In this document: piece by piece, positions 1 to 5,830 of the stretch | Numbering within the stretch: the stretch's first letter is position 1 | Layout: each line of letters starts with the position of its first letter | Assembly (NCBI GenBank): GCA_023132075.1 | Contig: JAGLYT010000109.1 | Coordinates: 1 to 5,830 of the forward strand | Origin: JAGLHV01 sp023132075 [NCBI: bacterium] | GTDB lineage: Bacteria; CBDUZB01; JAGLHV01 | Reading direction: 5' to 3' | DNA length: 5,830 bases | Translations under genes and position numbers: made by a program | Notes under the pieces: model-generated | What the model was told of the DNA's origin: nothing | The model's database searches: none | The model's input: the letters and a program-made list of their open reading frames with translations, nothing else

Positions 1-335
1 TCTTCACTCATATTCTCTATGTCTTCAATTTTTTTATCAGTTGCATATAGTGCCCCTATCAGCGCACCTACACTCGTTCCAACAATTATATCTATGGGAA
101 CCCCTTCTTCTTCAAATACTTTTAGAACACCAATATGGGCTAAACCTCTAGCTCCTCCTCCTCCCAAAACCAGTGCTACTTTAGGCCTCACATCATCTTC
201 CAGGGCATTAACTTCATTCCAGATATATCTTTTTAATAAAGCTTCTTCCTCTTTAAAATCTAAAGCTGAAATATTTCCGCTTTGTAAATTAACTAAAATT
301 ATCAGTAAAGTTATAAATTTAATAAACCTTTTCAT
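1..335 (-). CDS. Patatin-like phospholipase, secreted, N-terminal part (runs off the window)
   Basis: The first 111 codons of a patatin-family serine acyl hydrolase are present; the rest lies beyond position 1. Patatin-like proteins release fatty acids from lipids using a Ser-Asp dyad. What is visible: a basic start (MKRFIK), a hydrophobic stretch at about residues 7-17 and a likely signal-peptidase site after Ala24 (NISA), with no lipobox Cys; then the glycine-rich oxyanion-hole motif GGGGARG at residues 58-64 and the nucleophile elbow GTSVG at 86-90, making Ser88 the predicted nucleophile. The catalytic Asp (DG[GA] motif) would lie outside the window. The ATG at 335 is chosen because it begins the signal peptide and sits 4 nt after the stop of the TolC-like gene (TAAGAAAATG), which suggests translational coupling; no strong ribosome-binding site is seen. 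The signal peptide implies a periplasmic or outer-membrane location. The family call is firm; the substrate is unknown. Confidence 0.92.
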   Translation of the reverse strand, partial: MKRFIKFITLLIILVNLQSGNISALDFKEEEALLKRYIWNEVNALEDDVRPKVALVLGGGGARGLAHIGVLKVFEEEGVPIDIIVGTSVGALIGALYATDKKIEDIENMSE

Positions 336-339
336 TTTC

Positions 340-1644
340 TTATTTTTCTACGACATCTATCCCTATTGCTTTTTCCAAATCAGCTCTGATGGCAATATAG
401 TTATAAATGGATTTAATATGCCCTAATTTCATCCTTATATAAAAATCATATATTTCCATTAATTCAAAATAATTAGTTTTATCCTTTTCCGCTTTTATGC
501 GAATATTTTTTGCTTCTTCCCAGTCAATTTTAGTTTCCAGTACCTGCTTTTGAGCTGCTATAAATTCCAGGTAACTTTTATTTACTTCCCATCGAACCTT
601 ATCTTCAACCGCCGCTTTTTGGAATCTGGCTTTTTCCAATTTTGCCTTTTTTTGCTTTAATCTCGCCCAACTAGCCCATGCATCAAAAATAGGAATTCTT
701 AAATTTATAGAAGCAATCCAATTTTTCTCATCCAGAGGTAAATCTCTACCTCCATATTGATAATTAGCCCCCATTACTATCGTTGGATATCTTTCTCTCC
801 TGGAAAGACTTACGGCCAAAGCATCCATTTCTTCCTGGGCACGGGTCTGAAGCAATTCCGGTCTATACTGAAAAGACCATGCTATATATTTATTCAAATC
901 TACTTTTAAAGTTTTAAAATCCAATTTGCCAATCAACTTTACACTGGTATTCAGCTCTATACCCAAAACATTATTAAAATTTAACCGGGCTAGAGAAATA
1001 TCATTTTCACATTTTCTCAAATTTGATTTTAACGCAGTTAAAAATTTTTGCTGTTTCATTTTTAAATAAGGGGAATTATATTTTTTTTGCGCAAACTTTC
1101 CTTCAAATTCCTGAATACCTTTTTCATAAATTTCAATTTTTTTCTGCAGTAAAAGAAGCCGAGAAAATACTTTTTTTACTTCGTATGCTATTTCATTCTT
1201 TAACTGCTCATACGACGAATTTGCTCCTTTTAAATTAATGTCCGCTAATTTTTTAGTATCCCCCCTAAACCAACTCCCCTGGTAAATATATTGATACAGA
1301 GACAATTGAACCGCATAAAAATTTCCTTCTTCATTAGGTTCAAGCCATATCCCTCCCAATTCCGGTGGAAGAGACAAAGGTGATACTGTTTTCAACCGGG
1401 ACATATTACAATTAAGATCCATTTGCGGATACATAAAAGACTTTGCTTCTTTTACTTTCCCTTTGGCTATAGACACATCCCGCTGTCTACTTAACAGGCT
1501 TTGACTATTTAACAAAGCTAATTTTACACTTTGAGGAAGGGTCAACTTTCTTTCAGAAAATTCATCAGCATAAAGAAATTTTCCCAAAAAGACAGAAATG
1601 AAAAAAAAAGAAAGGAAAAAATGGAGTGTTTTTTTACTAACCAT
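340..1644 (-). CDS. TolC-family outer-membrane efflux protein (own ATG inside the argH reading frame)
   Basis: If translated from the ATG at 1644, this is a 434-residue protein of normal TolC/OEP length. TolC proteins are trimeric outer-membrane channels with long periplasmic helical barrels that serve tripartite efflux or type I secretion. Visible features in its own numbering: a signal peptide at 1-26 (MVSKK basic start, very Phe-rich core, likely cleavage after LYA, no lipobox Cys); a first OEP repeat beginning [15 protein letters not shown] at 34-48; strand-like segments at 72-84 and 109-123 ([12 protein letters not shown], resembling the usual Gly-ended strand); and a second repeat from about 255 with [13 protein letters not shown] at 260-272, a strand near 287-299 and [12 protein letters not shown] at 313-324, then long amphipathic helices to the end. 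The intact signal peptide argues for separate initiation here rather than only as a tail on ArgH. The upstream site (AAAAGAATTG) is weak, as expected for a coupled gene. No RND pump, ABC transporter or adaptor gene lies in the window, so its partner is unknown. It ends 4 nt before the patatin gene. Confidence 0.85.
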   Translation of the reverse strand: MVSKKTLHFFLSFFFISVFLGKFLYADEFSERKLTLPQSVKLALLNSQSLLSRQRDVSIAKGKVKEAKSFMYPQMDLNCNMSRLKTVSPLSLPPELGGIWLEPNEEGNFYAVQLSLYQYIYQGSWFRGDTKKLADINLKGANSSYEQLKNEIAYEVKKVFSRLLLLQKKIEIYEKGIQEFEGKFAQKKYNSPYLKMKQQKFLTALKSNLRKCENDISLARLNFNNVLGIELNTSVKLIGKLDFKTLKVDLNKYIAWSFQYRPELLQTRAQEEMDALAVSLSRRERYPTIVMGANYQYGGRDLPLDEKNWIASINLRIPIFDAWASWARLKQKKAKLEKARFQKAAVEDKVRWEVNKSYLEFIAAQKQVLETKIDWEEAKNIRIKAEKDKTNYFELMEIYDFYIRMKLGHIKSIYNYIAIRADLEKAIGIDVVEK

Positions 1645-3006
1645 CAATTCTTTTATTTTTTTAATTTGTTTCTTCACACAAGAAAGAGCAGTACCCCCAA
1701 AAGAATTTCTTGAATTAACACAATTTTCCAAACGAATAACTTCCCTTACATCTTTTTTAAACTTCGGAGAAAACTTATAGAATTCCTCTTCGGAAAGATC
1801 TTCCAATCTTTTTTTGTTTTCAATACAATAAGCCACTATTTTCCCTGTTATCCTGTGTGCTTCTCTAAAAGGAGTTCCCTTATTGGTTAAATACTCGGCA
1901 ACATTGGTAGCATTAAGAAATCCTTCCTGACAAGCAGTATACATTCTTTTTTTGTTTATCAAAATAGAAGAAAGCATTTTAGGGAAAACAGTCAAAACAT
2001 CTTTCAGTGTATCTATTGTCTTAAACAATTCCTCTTTATCTTCCTGCATATCTCTATTATAAGCTAAAGGAAGAGATTTCATTTGAGTAAGTAAAGCAAT
2101 TAATGCCCCATAAATCTTTCCTGTCTTTCCTCTGGTTAATTCCGCTATATCCGGATTTTTTTTCTGAGGCATAATGGAAGAACCGGTAGAAAAAGCATCA
2201 TCCATTTCTATAAAAGCAAACTCGGTAGAATTCCACAAAATAATCTCTTCGGAAATTCTGGATAAATGCATCATTAATGTAGCCGCATCGGACAAAAATT
2301 CAATGACAAAATCCCTGTCTCCGACCGTATCAATACTATTCTGCGAAATCTGCGGAAATTTTAATAATCGGGACACATAATTTCGGTCTATGGGAAAAGA
2401 TGTTCCGGCTAAAGCCCCTGCTCCCAGAGGCATTACATTTACCCTCTTCAAACAATCACCCAACCTCCCTTTATCCCTCTCTAACATCCACCAATAAGCT
2501 AAAAGGTGGTGAGAAAAAAGTATGGGCTGAGCATGTTGTAAGTGGGTAAACCCGGGCATAATTACATCTATATTCTTTTGTGCTATTTTTACTATTACTT
2601 TTTGAAATTTCAGTATTAAATTTAATATTATCCCCATTTCATCCCGTAAATACATTCGCACATCTAATACCACCTGGTCATTACGAGAACGGGCAGTGTG
2701 TAGCTTTCCTCCTACAGGACCTATTTTTTCTATGAGTTTTCTCTCTATCAACATATGAATATCTTCGTCTTCGGAAGTAAAAGTCAATTTTCCCTTTTTA
2801 GTTTCACCCAGAATTTTTTCCAGGCCCGCAATAATTTTCTTCATCTCTTCTTTCTTAATTATTCCGCATTTACCCAACATCCTGACATGGGCAATACTTC
2901 CCAAAATGTCGTATTCAGCTAATCTAATATCAAAAGCAATAGAAGTAAGGAACTTAGAACAATCCATATCCATTTCCTTTTTAAATCTTCCATTCCAGAG
3001 TTTCAC
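340..3006 (-). CDS. argH: Argininosuccinate lyase (ArgH, residues 1-454), in frame with a TolC-like protein (455-888)
   Basis: ArgH splits argininosuccinate into arginine and fumarate, the last step of arginine synthesis, in the cytoplasm as a homotetramer of the fumarase/aspartase superfamily. The lyase part looks complete: N-terminal [16 protein letters not shown] at 104-111, THLQHAQP at 154-161 (His155 in the catalytic-histidine region), the superfamily signature [12 protein letters not shown] at 275-286 with its active-site serines, YNRDMQEDK at 316-324, and the C-terminal SRNSFGGTA at 432-440 followed by a final helix. About 454 residues is normal for ArgH. The start is GTG, fixed by the conserved N-terminus and a strong GGGAGG ribosome-binding site 5 nt upstream. 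It lies 37 nt after argG. The oddity is that there is no stop where ArgH should end: the frame continues through a signal peptide into a full TolC-like protein, 888 codons in all. Functional fusion is doubtful, because an exported barrel could not keep ArgH in the cytoplasm; a frameshift or sequence error near the junction is a good alternative. The ArgH identity is very sure; the single-product reading is not. Confidence 0.93.
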   Translation of the reverse strand: MKLWNGRFKKEMDMDCSKFLTSIAFDIRLAEYDILGSIAHVRMLGKCGIIKKEEMKKIIAGLEKILGETKKGKLTFTSEDEDIHMLIERKLIEKIGPVGGKLHTARSRNDQVVLDVRMYLRDEMGIILNLILKFQKVIVKIAQKNIDVIMPGFTHLQHAQPILFSHHLLAYWWMLERDKGRLGDCLKRVNVMPLGAGALAGTSFPIDRNYVSRLLKFPQISQNSIDTVGDRDFVIEFLSDAATLMMHLSRISEEIILWNSTEFAFIEMDDAFSTGSSIMPQKKNPDIAELTRGKTGKIYGALIALLTQMKSLPLAYNRDMQEDKEELFKTIDTLKDVLTVFPKMLSSILINKKRMYTACQEGFLNATNVAEYLTNKGTPFREAHRITGKIVAYCIENKKRLEDLSEEEFYKFSPKFKKDVREVIRLENCVNSRNSFGGTALSCVKKQIKKIKELMVSKKTLHFFLSFFFISVFLGKFLYADEFSERKLTLPQSVKLALLNSQSLLSRQRDVSIAKGKVKEAKSFMYPQMDLNCNMSRLKTVSPLSLPPELGGIWLEPNEEGNFYAVQLSLYQYIYQGSWFRGDTKKLADINLKGANSSYEQLKNEIAYEVKKVFSRLLLLQKKIEIYEKGIQEFEGKFAQKKYNSPYLKMKQQKFLTALKSNLRKCENDISLARLNFNNVLGIELNTSVKLIGKLDFKTLKVDLNKYIAWSFQYRPELLQTRAQEEMDALAVSLSRRERYPTIVMGANYQYGGRDLPLDEKNWIASINLRIPIFDAWASWARLKQKKAKLEKARFQKAAVEDKVRWEVNKSYLEFIAAQKQVLETKIDWEEAKNIRIKAEKDKTNYFELMEIYDFYIRMKLGHIKSIYNYIAIRADLEKAIGIDVVEK
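1601..1662 (-). other. argH/TolC junction with homopolymer runs and stops in both alternative frames
   Basis: On the minus strand the lyase frame reads ATT AAA AAA ATA AAA GAA TTG ATG, where ATG (1644-1642) is the TolC-like start. In one alternative frame there is a TAA at 1655-1653 and a TGA at 1646-1644 that overlaps the ATG as TGATG, a classic coupled stop/start. In the other, a TAG lies at 1639-1637. Homopolymers crowd the region: a 7-base run at 1656-1662, another 7-base run at 1629-1635, and a 9-base run at 1601-1609 inside the signal-peptide codons. A one-base change in the run at 1656-1662 would separate the two genes whichever its direction. The sequence facts are direct; the interpretation as an indel is inference. 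Confidence 0.7.
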
Positions 3007-3010
3007 TTTT

Positions 3011-3017
3011 TCCTCCC
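3011..3017 (-). promoter_or_regulatory. Ribosome-binding site of argH (GGGAGGA)
   Basis: The minus strand reads GGCGGGAGGAAAAAGTG. A near-perfect Shine-Dalgarno core, GGGAGG, lies 5 nt before the GTG at 3006-3004. This site, with the conserved MKLWNGRF that follows, fixes GTG as the start of argH. It lies within the 37-nt gap after argG, which holds no terminator hairpin. Confidence 0.85.
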
Positions 3018-3043
3018 GCCTTAATATTTATTTCGTTTGAATT

Positions 3044-4276
3044 CTATTTTTTCTTTAATTTTACAACTCTTTTTTCTGCTTCCAGCATTGCCTTTGCTTT
3101 CAACGGCAACCCCCACAACTCAATAAATCCTTCCGCCGAGGAGTGATTAAAAATATCTTCCTTAGTATAAGTAGCTAAAGAATGATGATACAAAGAATAA
3201 GGAGACTTTCTACCCACAACCTGACAAAGTCCTTTATACAACTTAATCCGCACTTTCCCTGTTATTTCTTTTTGGGTTGTTTTAACAAAAGAAGCTATGG
3301 CCTCCCTCAACGGCGAATGCCACAATCCATAATAAATAAGCTCCCCATAACGACAGGACAGTAATTCTTTATAATGCAATAACTCTCTCTCCAGAACCAG
3401 CATTTCCAACTCCCTGTGGGCAAAAGTAAGAATCGTTGCCGCAGGACATTCATAAATTTCCCTCGATTTTATCCCAACTAATCTGTTTTCTACCAGATCA
3501 ATCCTGCCTATACCATGTTTACCGCCTAATACATTTAGTTTCTCAATTAATCGGACCAAAGGAAGTTCTTTCCCGTTTATCTTTACCGGTACACCTGCCT
3601 GAAAATCAATTTCTATATATAAAGGCTTTCCGGGTGCTTTTTCCGGGGCAACTGTCATTTGATAAGCATCTACCGGTGGTTCCACCCACGGATCCTCCAA
3701 CTGTCCGCATTCAATACTTACTCCCCATAAATTACGGTCAATACTATAAGGGTTTTTTTTCTTTATTTCCAATGGAATTTTATGCTTTTTTGCATATTCA
3801 ATCTCATCTTCTCTAGATTTCATTTCCCATTCGCGCAGGGGAGCTAACACTTTTAACCCCGGAGACAACTTCGCTATAGTAACTTCAAAACGCACCTGGT
3901 CGTTTCCTTTGCCCGTACAACCGTGCACAATGGTATCCGCTTTTTCCCTTAACGCTAAAGAAACAAGCTTTTCGGCAATCAAAGGACGGGATAAAGCCGT
4001 AGCTAAAAGATATTTATTTTCATAAACGGCATTTGCCTGCAAAGCGGGCAAAACATAATTATAAGCAAATTCCTTCCTCAAGTCTTCAATAATTATTTTG
4101 TCCACTCCTGAATTTAGTGCTTTTTTCTTTAAAGGTTTTAAATTTTTGCCCTGTCCTACATCAACCGTATAAGCAATTACTTTGCATCCGTAATTTTCTT
4201 TAAGCCAGTGAATAATTACCGAAGTATCCAATCCCCCCGAATATGCAAGTACTGCTTTTTTTATTTGTTTTTTCAT
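3044..4276 (-). CDS. argG: Argininosuccinate synthase
   Basis: ArgG joins citrulline and aspartate using ATP (giving AMP and PPi) to form argininosuccinate, the penultimate step of arginine synthesis, in the cytoplasm, usually as a homotetramer. At 410 residues it has the normal length. Visible features: the N-terminal nucleotide-binding PP-loop SGGLDTS at residues 13-19 within a Rossmann-like fold; YTVDVGQG at 36-43; the citrulline/aspartate-binding segment around KYLLATALSRP at 88-98; the family signature GCTGKGNDQVRFE at 119-131; YSIDRNLWG at 177-185 followed by the conserved ECGQLEDPW at 189-197; and GRIDLVENRLVGIKSR at 257-272. All family landmarks seem intact. The ATG at 4276 has a ribosome-binding site, AGAGGA, at 4285-4290, 8 nt upstream. 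It lies 22 nt after the phosphohexomutase and 37 nt before argH, whose product uses its product, so co-transcription is expected. No ARG box is evident in front of it. Confidence 0.98.
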   Translation of the reverse strand: MKKQIKKAVLAYSGGLDTSVIIHWLKENYGCKVIAYTVDVGQGKNLKPLKKKALNSGVDKIIIEDLRKEFAYNYVLPALQANAVYENKYLLATALSRPLIAEKLVSLALREKADTIVHGCTGKGNDQVRFEVTIAKLSPGLKVLAPLREWEMKSREDEIEYAKKHKIPLEIKKKNPYSIDRNLWGVSIECGQLEDPWVEPPVDAYQMTVAPEKAPGKPLYIEIDFQAGVPVKINGKELPLVRLIEKLNVLGGKHGIGRIDLVENRLVGIKSREIYECPAATILTFAHRELEMLVLERELLHYKELLSCRYGELIYYGLWHSPLREAIASFVKTTQKEITGKVRIKLYKGLCQVVGRKSPYSLYHHSLATYTKEDIFNHSSAEGFIELWGLPLKAKAMLEAEKRVVKLKKK

Positions 4277-4284
4277 AATTAAAA

Positions 4285-4290
4285 TCCTCT
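4285..4290 (-). promoter_or_regulatory. Ribosome-binding site of argG (AGAGGA)
   Basis: The minus strand reads AGAGGATTTTAATTATG, putting a good Shine-Dalgarno 8 nt before the argG ATG. It falls in the 22-nt gap after the phosphohexomutase stop codon, so there is little space for a separate argG promoter outside the upstream gene. Confidence 0.75.
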
Positions 4291-4298
4291 TCTCTTTT

Positions 4299-5750
4299 TT
4301 AACTACTAATTTTATTGATTATTTTTCTGCCTTCATCAAGAAGCAAATCTACTTTTCTTTTTGACTCTGCTTCCGAATATAAACGCACTACCGGTTCCGT
4401 TCCTGAAGGACGAAGTAACAACCAGGCATCATCCTTTAAAATAATTTTTACTCCATCAAAGGTTTTAACTTCTTTAACCGGAGTATTTATCAATTTATTG
4501 GGAATATTTTGTGTTATTAAATCAGTAAAAAGATTTTTATCCAACTCTGTTTTATTTTTTTTGGCACCCTGCTTACTTGAAAGCAGTTTTTTTATCTTTG
4601 TTATCTGTACATCCTTTCTTTCGAAAACCGACTTGCCAAATCTTTTTTGCATTTCCGAAAGAATCTGTGATAATTTATTTTTTCTTTTTGCTAACATTTC
4701 TACTATCCATAGTCCGGACAAAACCCCGTCGCGTTCCGGAAGATATCCCTGATACCCATACCCTCCACTTTCTTCCCCACCCATAAGAATATTCTCTTTT
4801 AACATTAATTCGCAAACATTTTTAAATCCCACGTGAACTTCCTGAAAAGGCAAACGATAATGCCGGGCAATTCTTTCCCCTAAATATCCTAAAGAAATTG
4901 CCTGCACCACTTTTCCCGACCATTGTTTGGATTCAATTAAATATGAAAGAATTAACGGAAAAACCTGATGCGGAGACAGATATTTACCTTTATCATCCAC
5001 TACACCTACCCGGTCACCATCTCCGTCTACAGCAATCCCGATGTCGGCTTTTTCTTCAATTACTTTCTTTTTTAATTCTTCCAGGTTTTTCTCTATCGGC
5101 TCGGGATTTAATCCGCCGAACATTGCCTTTCGTTGACTATGAATAGCAATTATTTTACAATTCGTTGATTTTAAAACGTCCTGTAAATAAGAACATCCCG
5201 ACCCATACATAGAATCGAAAACTATTTTTAACCTCGATTTTTTCATCAAATTTAAATCAATGTAACTTTGCAAGTCCTTTATATAATCCGTATAAAAATT
5301 TGTTATTTTACTATTTCCTTCTTTAACACGGGGAGAATTCTTATACAAAAATTTCTCGATTTGTTTGCCAGTACCGGCTGAGATAGAACCTCCAAAGGCT
5401 GCTTTAACTTTTATGCCGTTATAAAAAGGAGGATTATGACTGGCAGTAACCATTATCCCGGCATTAGCTTTACGCTTAACTACCGCATGAGAAACTGTGG
5501 GAGTAGTAATCGGCTGGCTGCTAAATAATACTGATATCCCATTACCTTCCATTACCCGAGCTGCAATTTCCGCATAGTTTTCCGAAAGAAATCTCATATC
5601 ATAGCCAATAACCACATTAAATGATTTACCCGGTGAATTTTGCTTAATATAATCAGCAATAGCCTGAGAAATAATTCTTACATTATCAAAAGTAAAGTCA
5701 CGGGCAATTACTCCCCGCCATCCGTCAGTGCCAAATTTTATTTTATACAC
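4299..5750 (-). CDS. Phosphoglucomutase/phosphomannomutase family protein (alpha-D-phosphohexomutase)
   Basis: This 483-residue cytoplasmic enzyme should interconvert hexose 6-phosphate and hexose 1-phosphate through a phosphoserine, feeding glycogen or nucleotide-sugar synthesis. All four domains carry their landmarks: N-terminal FGTDGWRG at residues 6-13; the phosphoserine loop TASHNP at 102-107 with Ser104 as the phosphorylated residue; the Mg2+ loop DGDGDR at 242-247; the sugar-specificity loop GGEESGG at 324-330; and the phosphate-binding loop RPSGTEP at 447-453 in domain IV. A Lys-rich, less conserved stretch near 387-405 lies in the region between domains III and IV. The start is GTG, supported by the conserved FGTDGWRG just after it and an AAAGGGG ribosome-binding site 6 nt upstream. 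GEESGG is more typical of glucose-acting members than the GEMSGH of classic dual PMM/PGM enzymes, but substrate cannot be fixed from sequence alone. Its position as first complete gene before argGH is metabolically unrelated and probably reflects shared transcription. Confidence 0.95.
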   Translation of the reverse strand: MYKIKFGTDGWRGVIARDFTFDNVRIISQAIADYIKQNSPGKSFNVVIGYDMRFLSENYAEIAARVMEGNGISVLFSSQPITTPTVSHAVVKRKANAGIMVTASHNPPFYNGIKVKAAFGGSISAGTGKQIEKFLYKNSPRVKEGNSKITNFYTDYIKDLQSYIDLNLMKKSRLKIVFDSMYGSGCSYLQDVLKSTNCKIIAIHSQRKAMFGGLNPEPIEKNLEELKKKVIEEKADIGIAVDGDGDRVGVVDDKGKYLSPHQVFPLILSYLIESKQWSGKVVQAISLGYLGERIARHYRLPFQEVHVGFKNVCELMLKENILMGGEESGGYGYQGYLPERDGVLSGLWIVEMLAKRKNKLSQILSEMQKRFGKSVFERKDVQITKIKKLLSSKQGAKKNKTELDKNLFTDLITQNIPNKLINTPVKEVKTFDGVKIILKDDAWLLLRPSGTEPVVRLYSEAESKRKVDLLLDEGRKIINKISS

Positions 5751-5756
5751 TAAAGT

Positions 5757-5763
5757 CCCCTTT
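5757..5763 (-). promoter_or_regulatory. Ribosome-binding site of the phosphohexomutase (AAAGGGG)
   Basis: The minus strand reads AAAGGGGACTTTAGTG. The purine-rich AAAGGGG lies 6 nt before the GTG at 5750-5748 and supports that start. No ATG in the same frame with its own ribosome-binding site is seen upstream. Confidence 0.7.
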
Positions 5764-5774
5764 CTGTTTCATAT

Positions 5775-5780
5775 ATTATA
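5775..5780 (-). promoter_or_regulatory. Possible -10 box (TATAAT) ahead of the phosphohexomutase
   Basis: A perfect TATAAT hexamer lies on the minus strand 24 nt before the GTG start. The sequence 17 nt upstream (CATAAT) is a poor match to TTGACA, although a run of seven A residues precedes the box. In AT-rich DNA such hexamers are frequent, and here it overlaps the possible stop codon of an upstream frame, so this is only a candidate promoter. Confidence 0.2.
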
Positions 5781-5829
5781 GACGGCTGTATTTTTTTATT
5801 ATGCTGCCGTCACCAATAGCTATTCCCTC
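5776..5829 (-). CDS. Possible C-terminal end of an unidentified upstream gene (partial)
   Basis: From the window edge one minus-strand frame is open for 17 codons (EGIAIGDGSIIKKYSRL) and ends in TAA at 5778-5776, while the other two frames hit stops within the first few codons. The 25-nt gap to the phosphohexomutase start matches the tight spacing elsewhere in the block. An IGDGSII-like string would suit the end of a left-handed beta-helix protein such as a sugar nucleotidyltransferase, but it is far too short to identify. A 17-codon open frame can occur by chance, so this is tentative. Confidence 0.35.
   Translation of the reverse strand, partial: EGIAIGDGSIIKKYSRL
5781..5811. repeat. Short inverted repeat GACGGC ... 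GCCGTC
   Basis: Six-base arms, GACGGC at 5781-5786 and GCCGTC at 5806-5811, are perfectly complementary and flank a 19-base AT-rich centre; pairing can extend a little inward with mismatches. On the minus strand the hairpin is followed by TATAAT rather than a T-run, so it does not look like an intrinsic terminator. It could be an operator, a hairpin at the end of the upstream gene, or chance. Confidence 0.4.
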
Positions 5830-5830
5830 T

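Noticed and set aside
19-426. Plus-strand open frame of 135 codons opposite the patatin start and the TolC end
   Set aside because: It is antisense to two well-supported genes, shows no recognisable domain, and its composition follows from the codon pattern of the opposite strand.
2524-2547. THLQHAQP in ArgH, with His where many homologues have Arg, as a possible active-site change
   Set aside because: This position varies naturally in the family (HLQRAQP and HLQHAQP both occur), and the catalytic-histidine position before it is kept.
3007-3043. argG-argH gap as a terminator or attenuator
   Set aside because: No hairpin with a T-run is visible; the 37 nt are accounted for by AT-rich spacer and the argH ribosome-binding site.
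3436-3816. Plus-strand open frame of 126 codons within argG
   Set aside because: It lies wholly antisense to a strongly conserved part of argG and has no domain or ribosome-binding site that would support it.
4315-4752. Plus-strand open frame of 145 codons within the phosphohexomutase gene
   Set aside because: It is a shadow of the opposite strand: the mutase frame there contains the RPSGTEP and GEESGG region motifs, and the plus-strand product resembles nothing.
5743-5772. Nine-residue minus-strand mini-frame MKQKGDFSV overlapping the mutase start, as a possible leader peptide
   Set aside because: It has no ribosome-binding site of its own, contains the binding site for the mutase, has no run of Arg codons and is short enough to be chance.
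5787-5804. AT-rich centre of the inverted repeat as a possible ArgR/AhrC ARG box
   Set aside because: The TGAAT ... ATTCA half-sites of known ARG boxes are not present, and much of the match would come from a seven-base T run.

Overview
The window holds one tightly packed block of genes, all on the minus strand, so it is best read from position 5830 down to position 1. The DNA is AT-rich (roughly mid-30s % G+C by eye) and the proteins are rich in Lys and Ile. A TolC-type outer-membrane protein and a signal-peptide-bearing patatin-like protein point to a bacterium with an outer membrane. The sequence alone does not place it further; an AT-rich Gram-negative or candidate-phylum bacterium is compatible.

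Layout in transcription order: a possible 3' end of an unidentified gene (5776-5829); a GTG-started phosphohexomutase of the phosphoglucomutase/phosphomannomutase family (4299-5750); argG, argininosuccinate synthase (3044-4276); argH, argininosuccinate lyase, GTG-started at 3006; a TolC-family outer-membrane protein (start Met at 1644, stop at 340); and the first 111 codons of a secreted patatin-like phospholipase (335 down to the window edge). Gaps between genes are 25, 22, 37, 0 and 4 nt, and no terminator is visible between them, so a single polycistronic transcript is likely. No RNA genes, mobile elements, CRISPR arrays or long repeats were seen, and no stretch over 300 bases lacks a gene.

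ArgG and ArgH catalyse the last two steps of arginine synthesis (citrulline to argininosuccinate to arginine plus fumarate). The mutase supplies sugar 1-phosphates for glycogen or envelope polysaccharide. The TolC-like protein and the patatin form an envelope module. There is no obvious biochemical link between the modules, so this looks like an operon of convenience.

The most notable feature is that argH has no in-frame stop. It reads straight into the TolC-like gene as one 888-codon frame. The TolC half nevertheless keeps its own ATG and an intact signal peptide, and the junction is surrounded by A/T homopolymers with stops in both other frames. A one-base indel (real, phase-variable or a sequencing error) is a simpler explanation than a working fusion protein. 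I saw no convincing evidence for a wholly new biological system.
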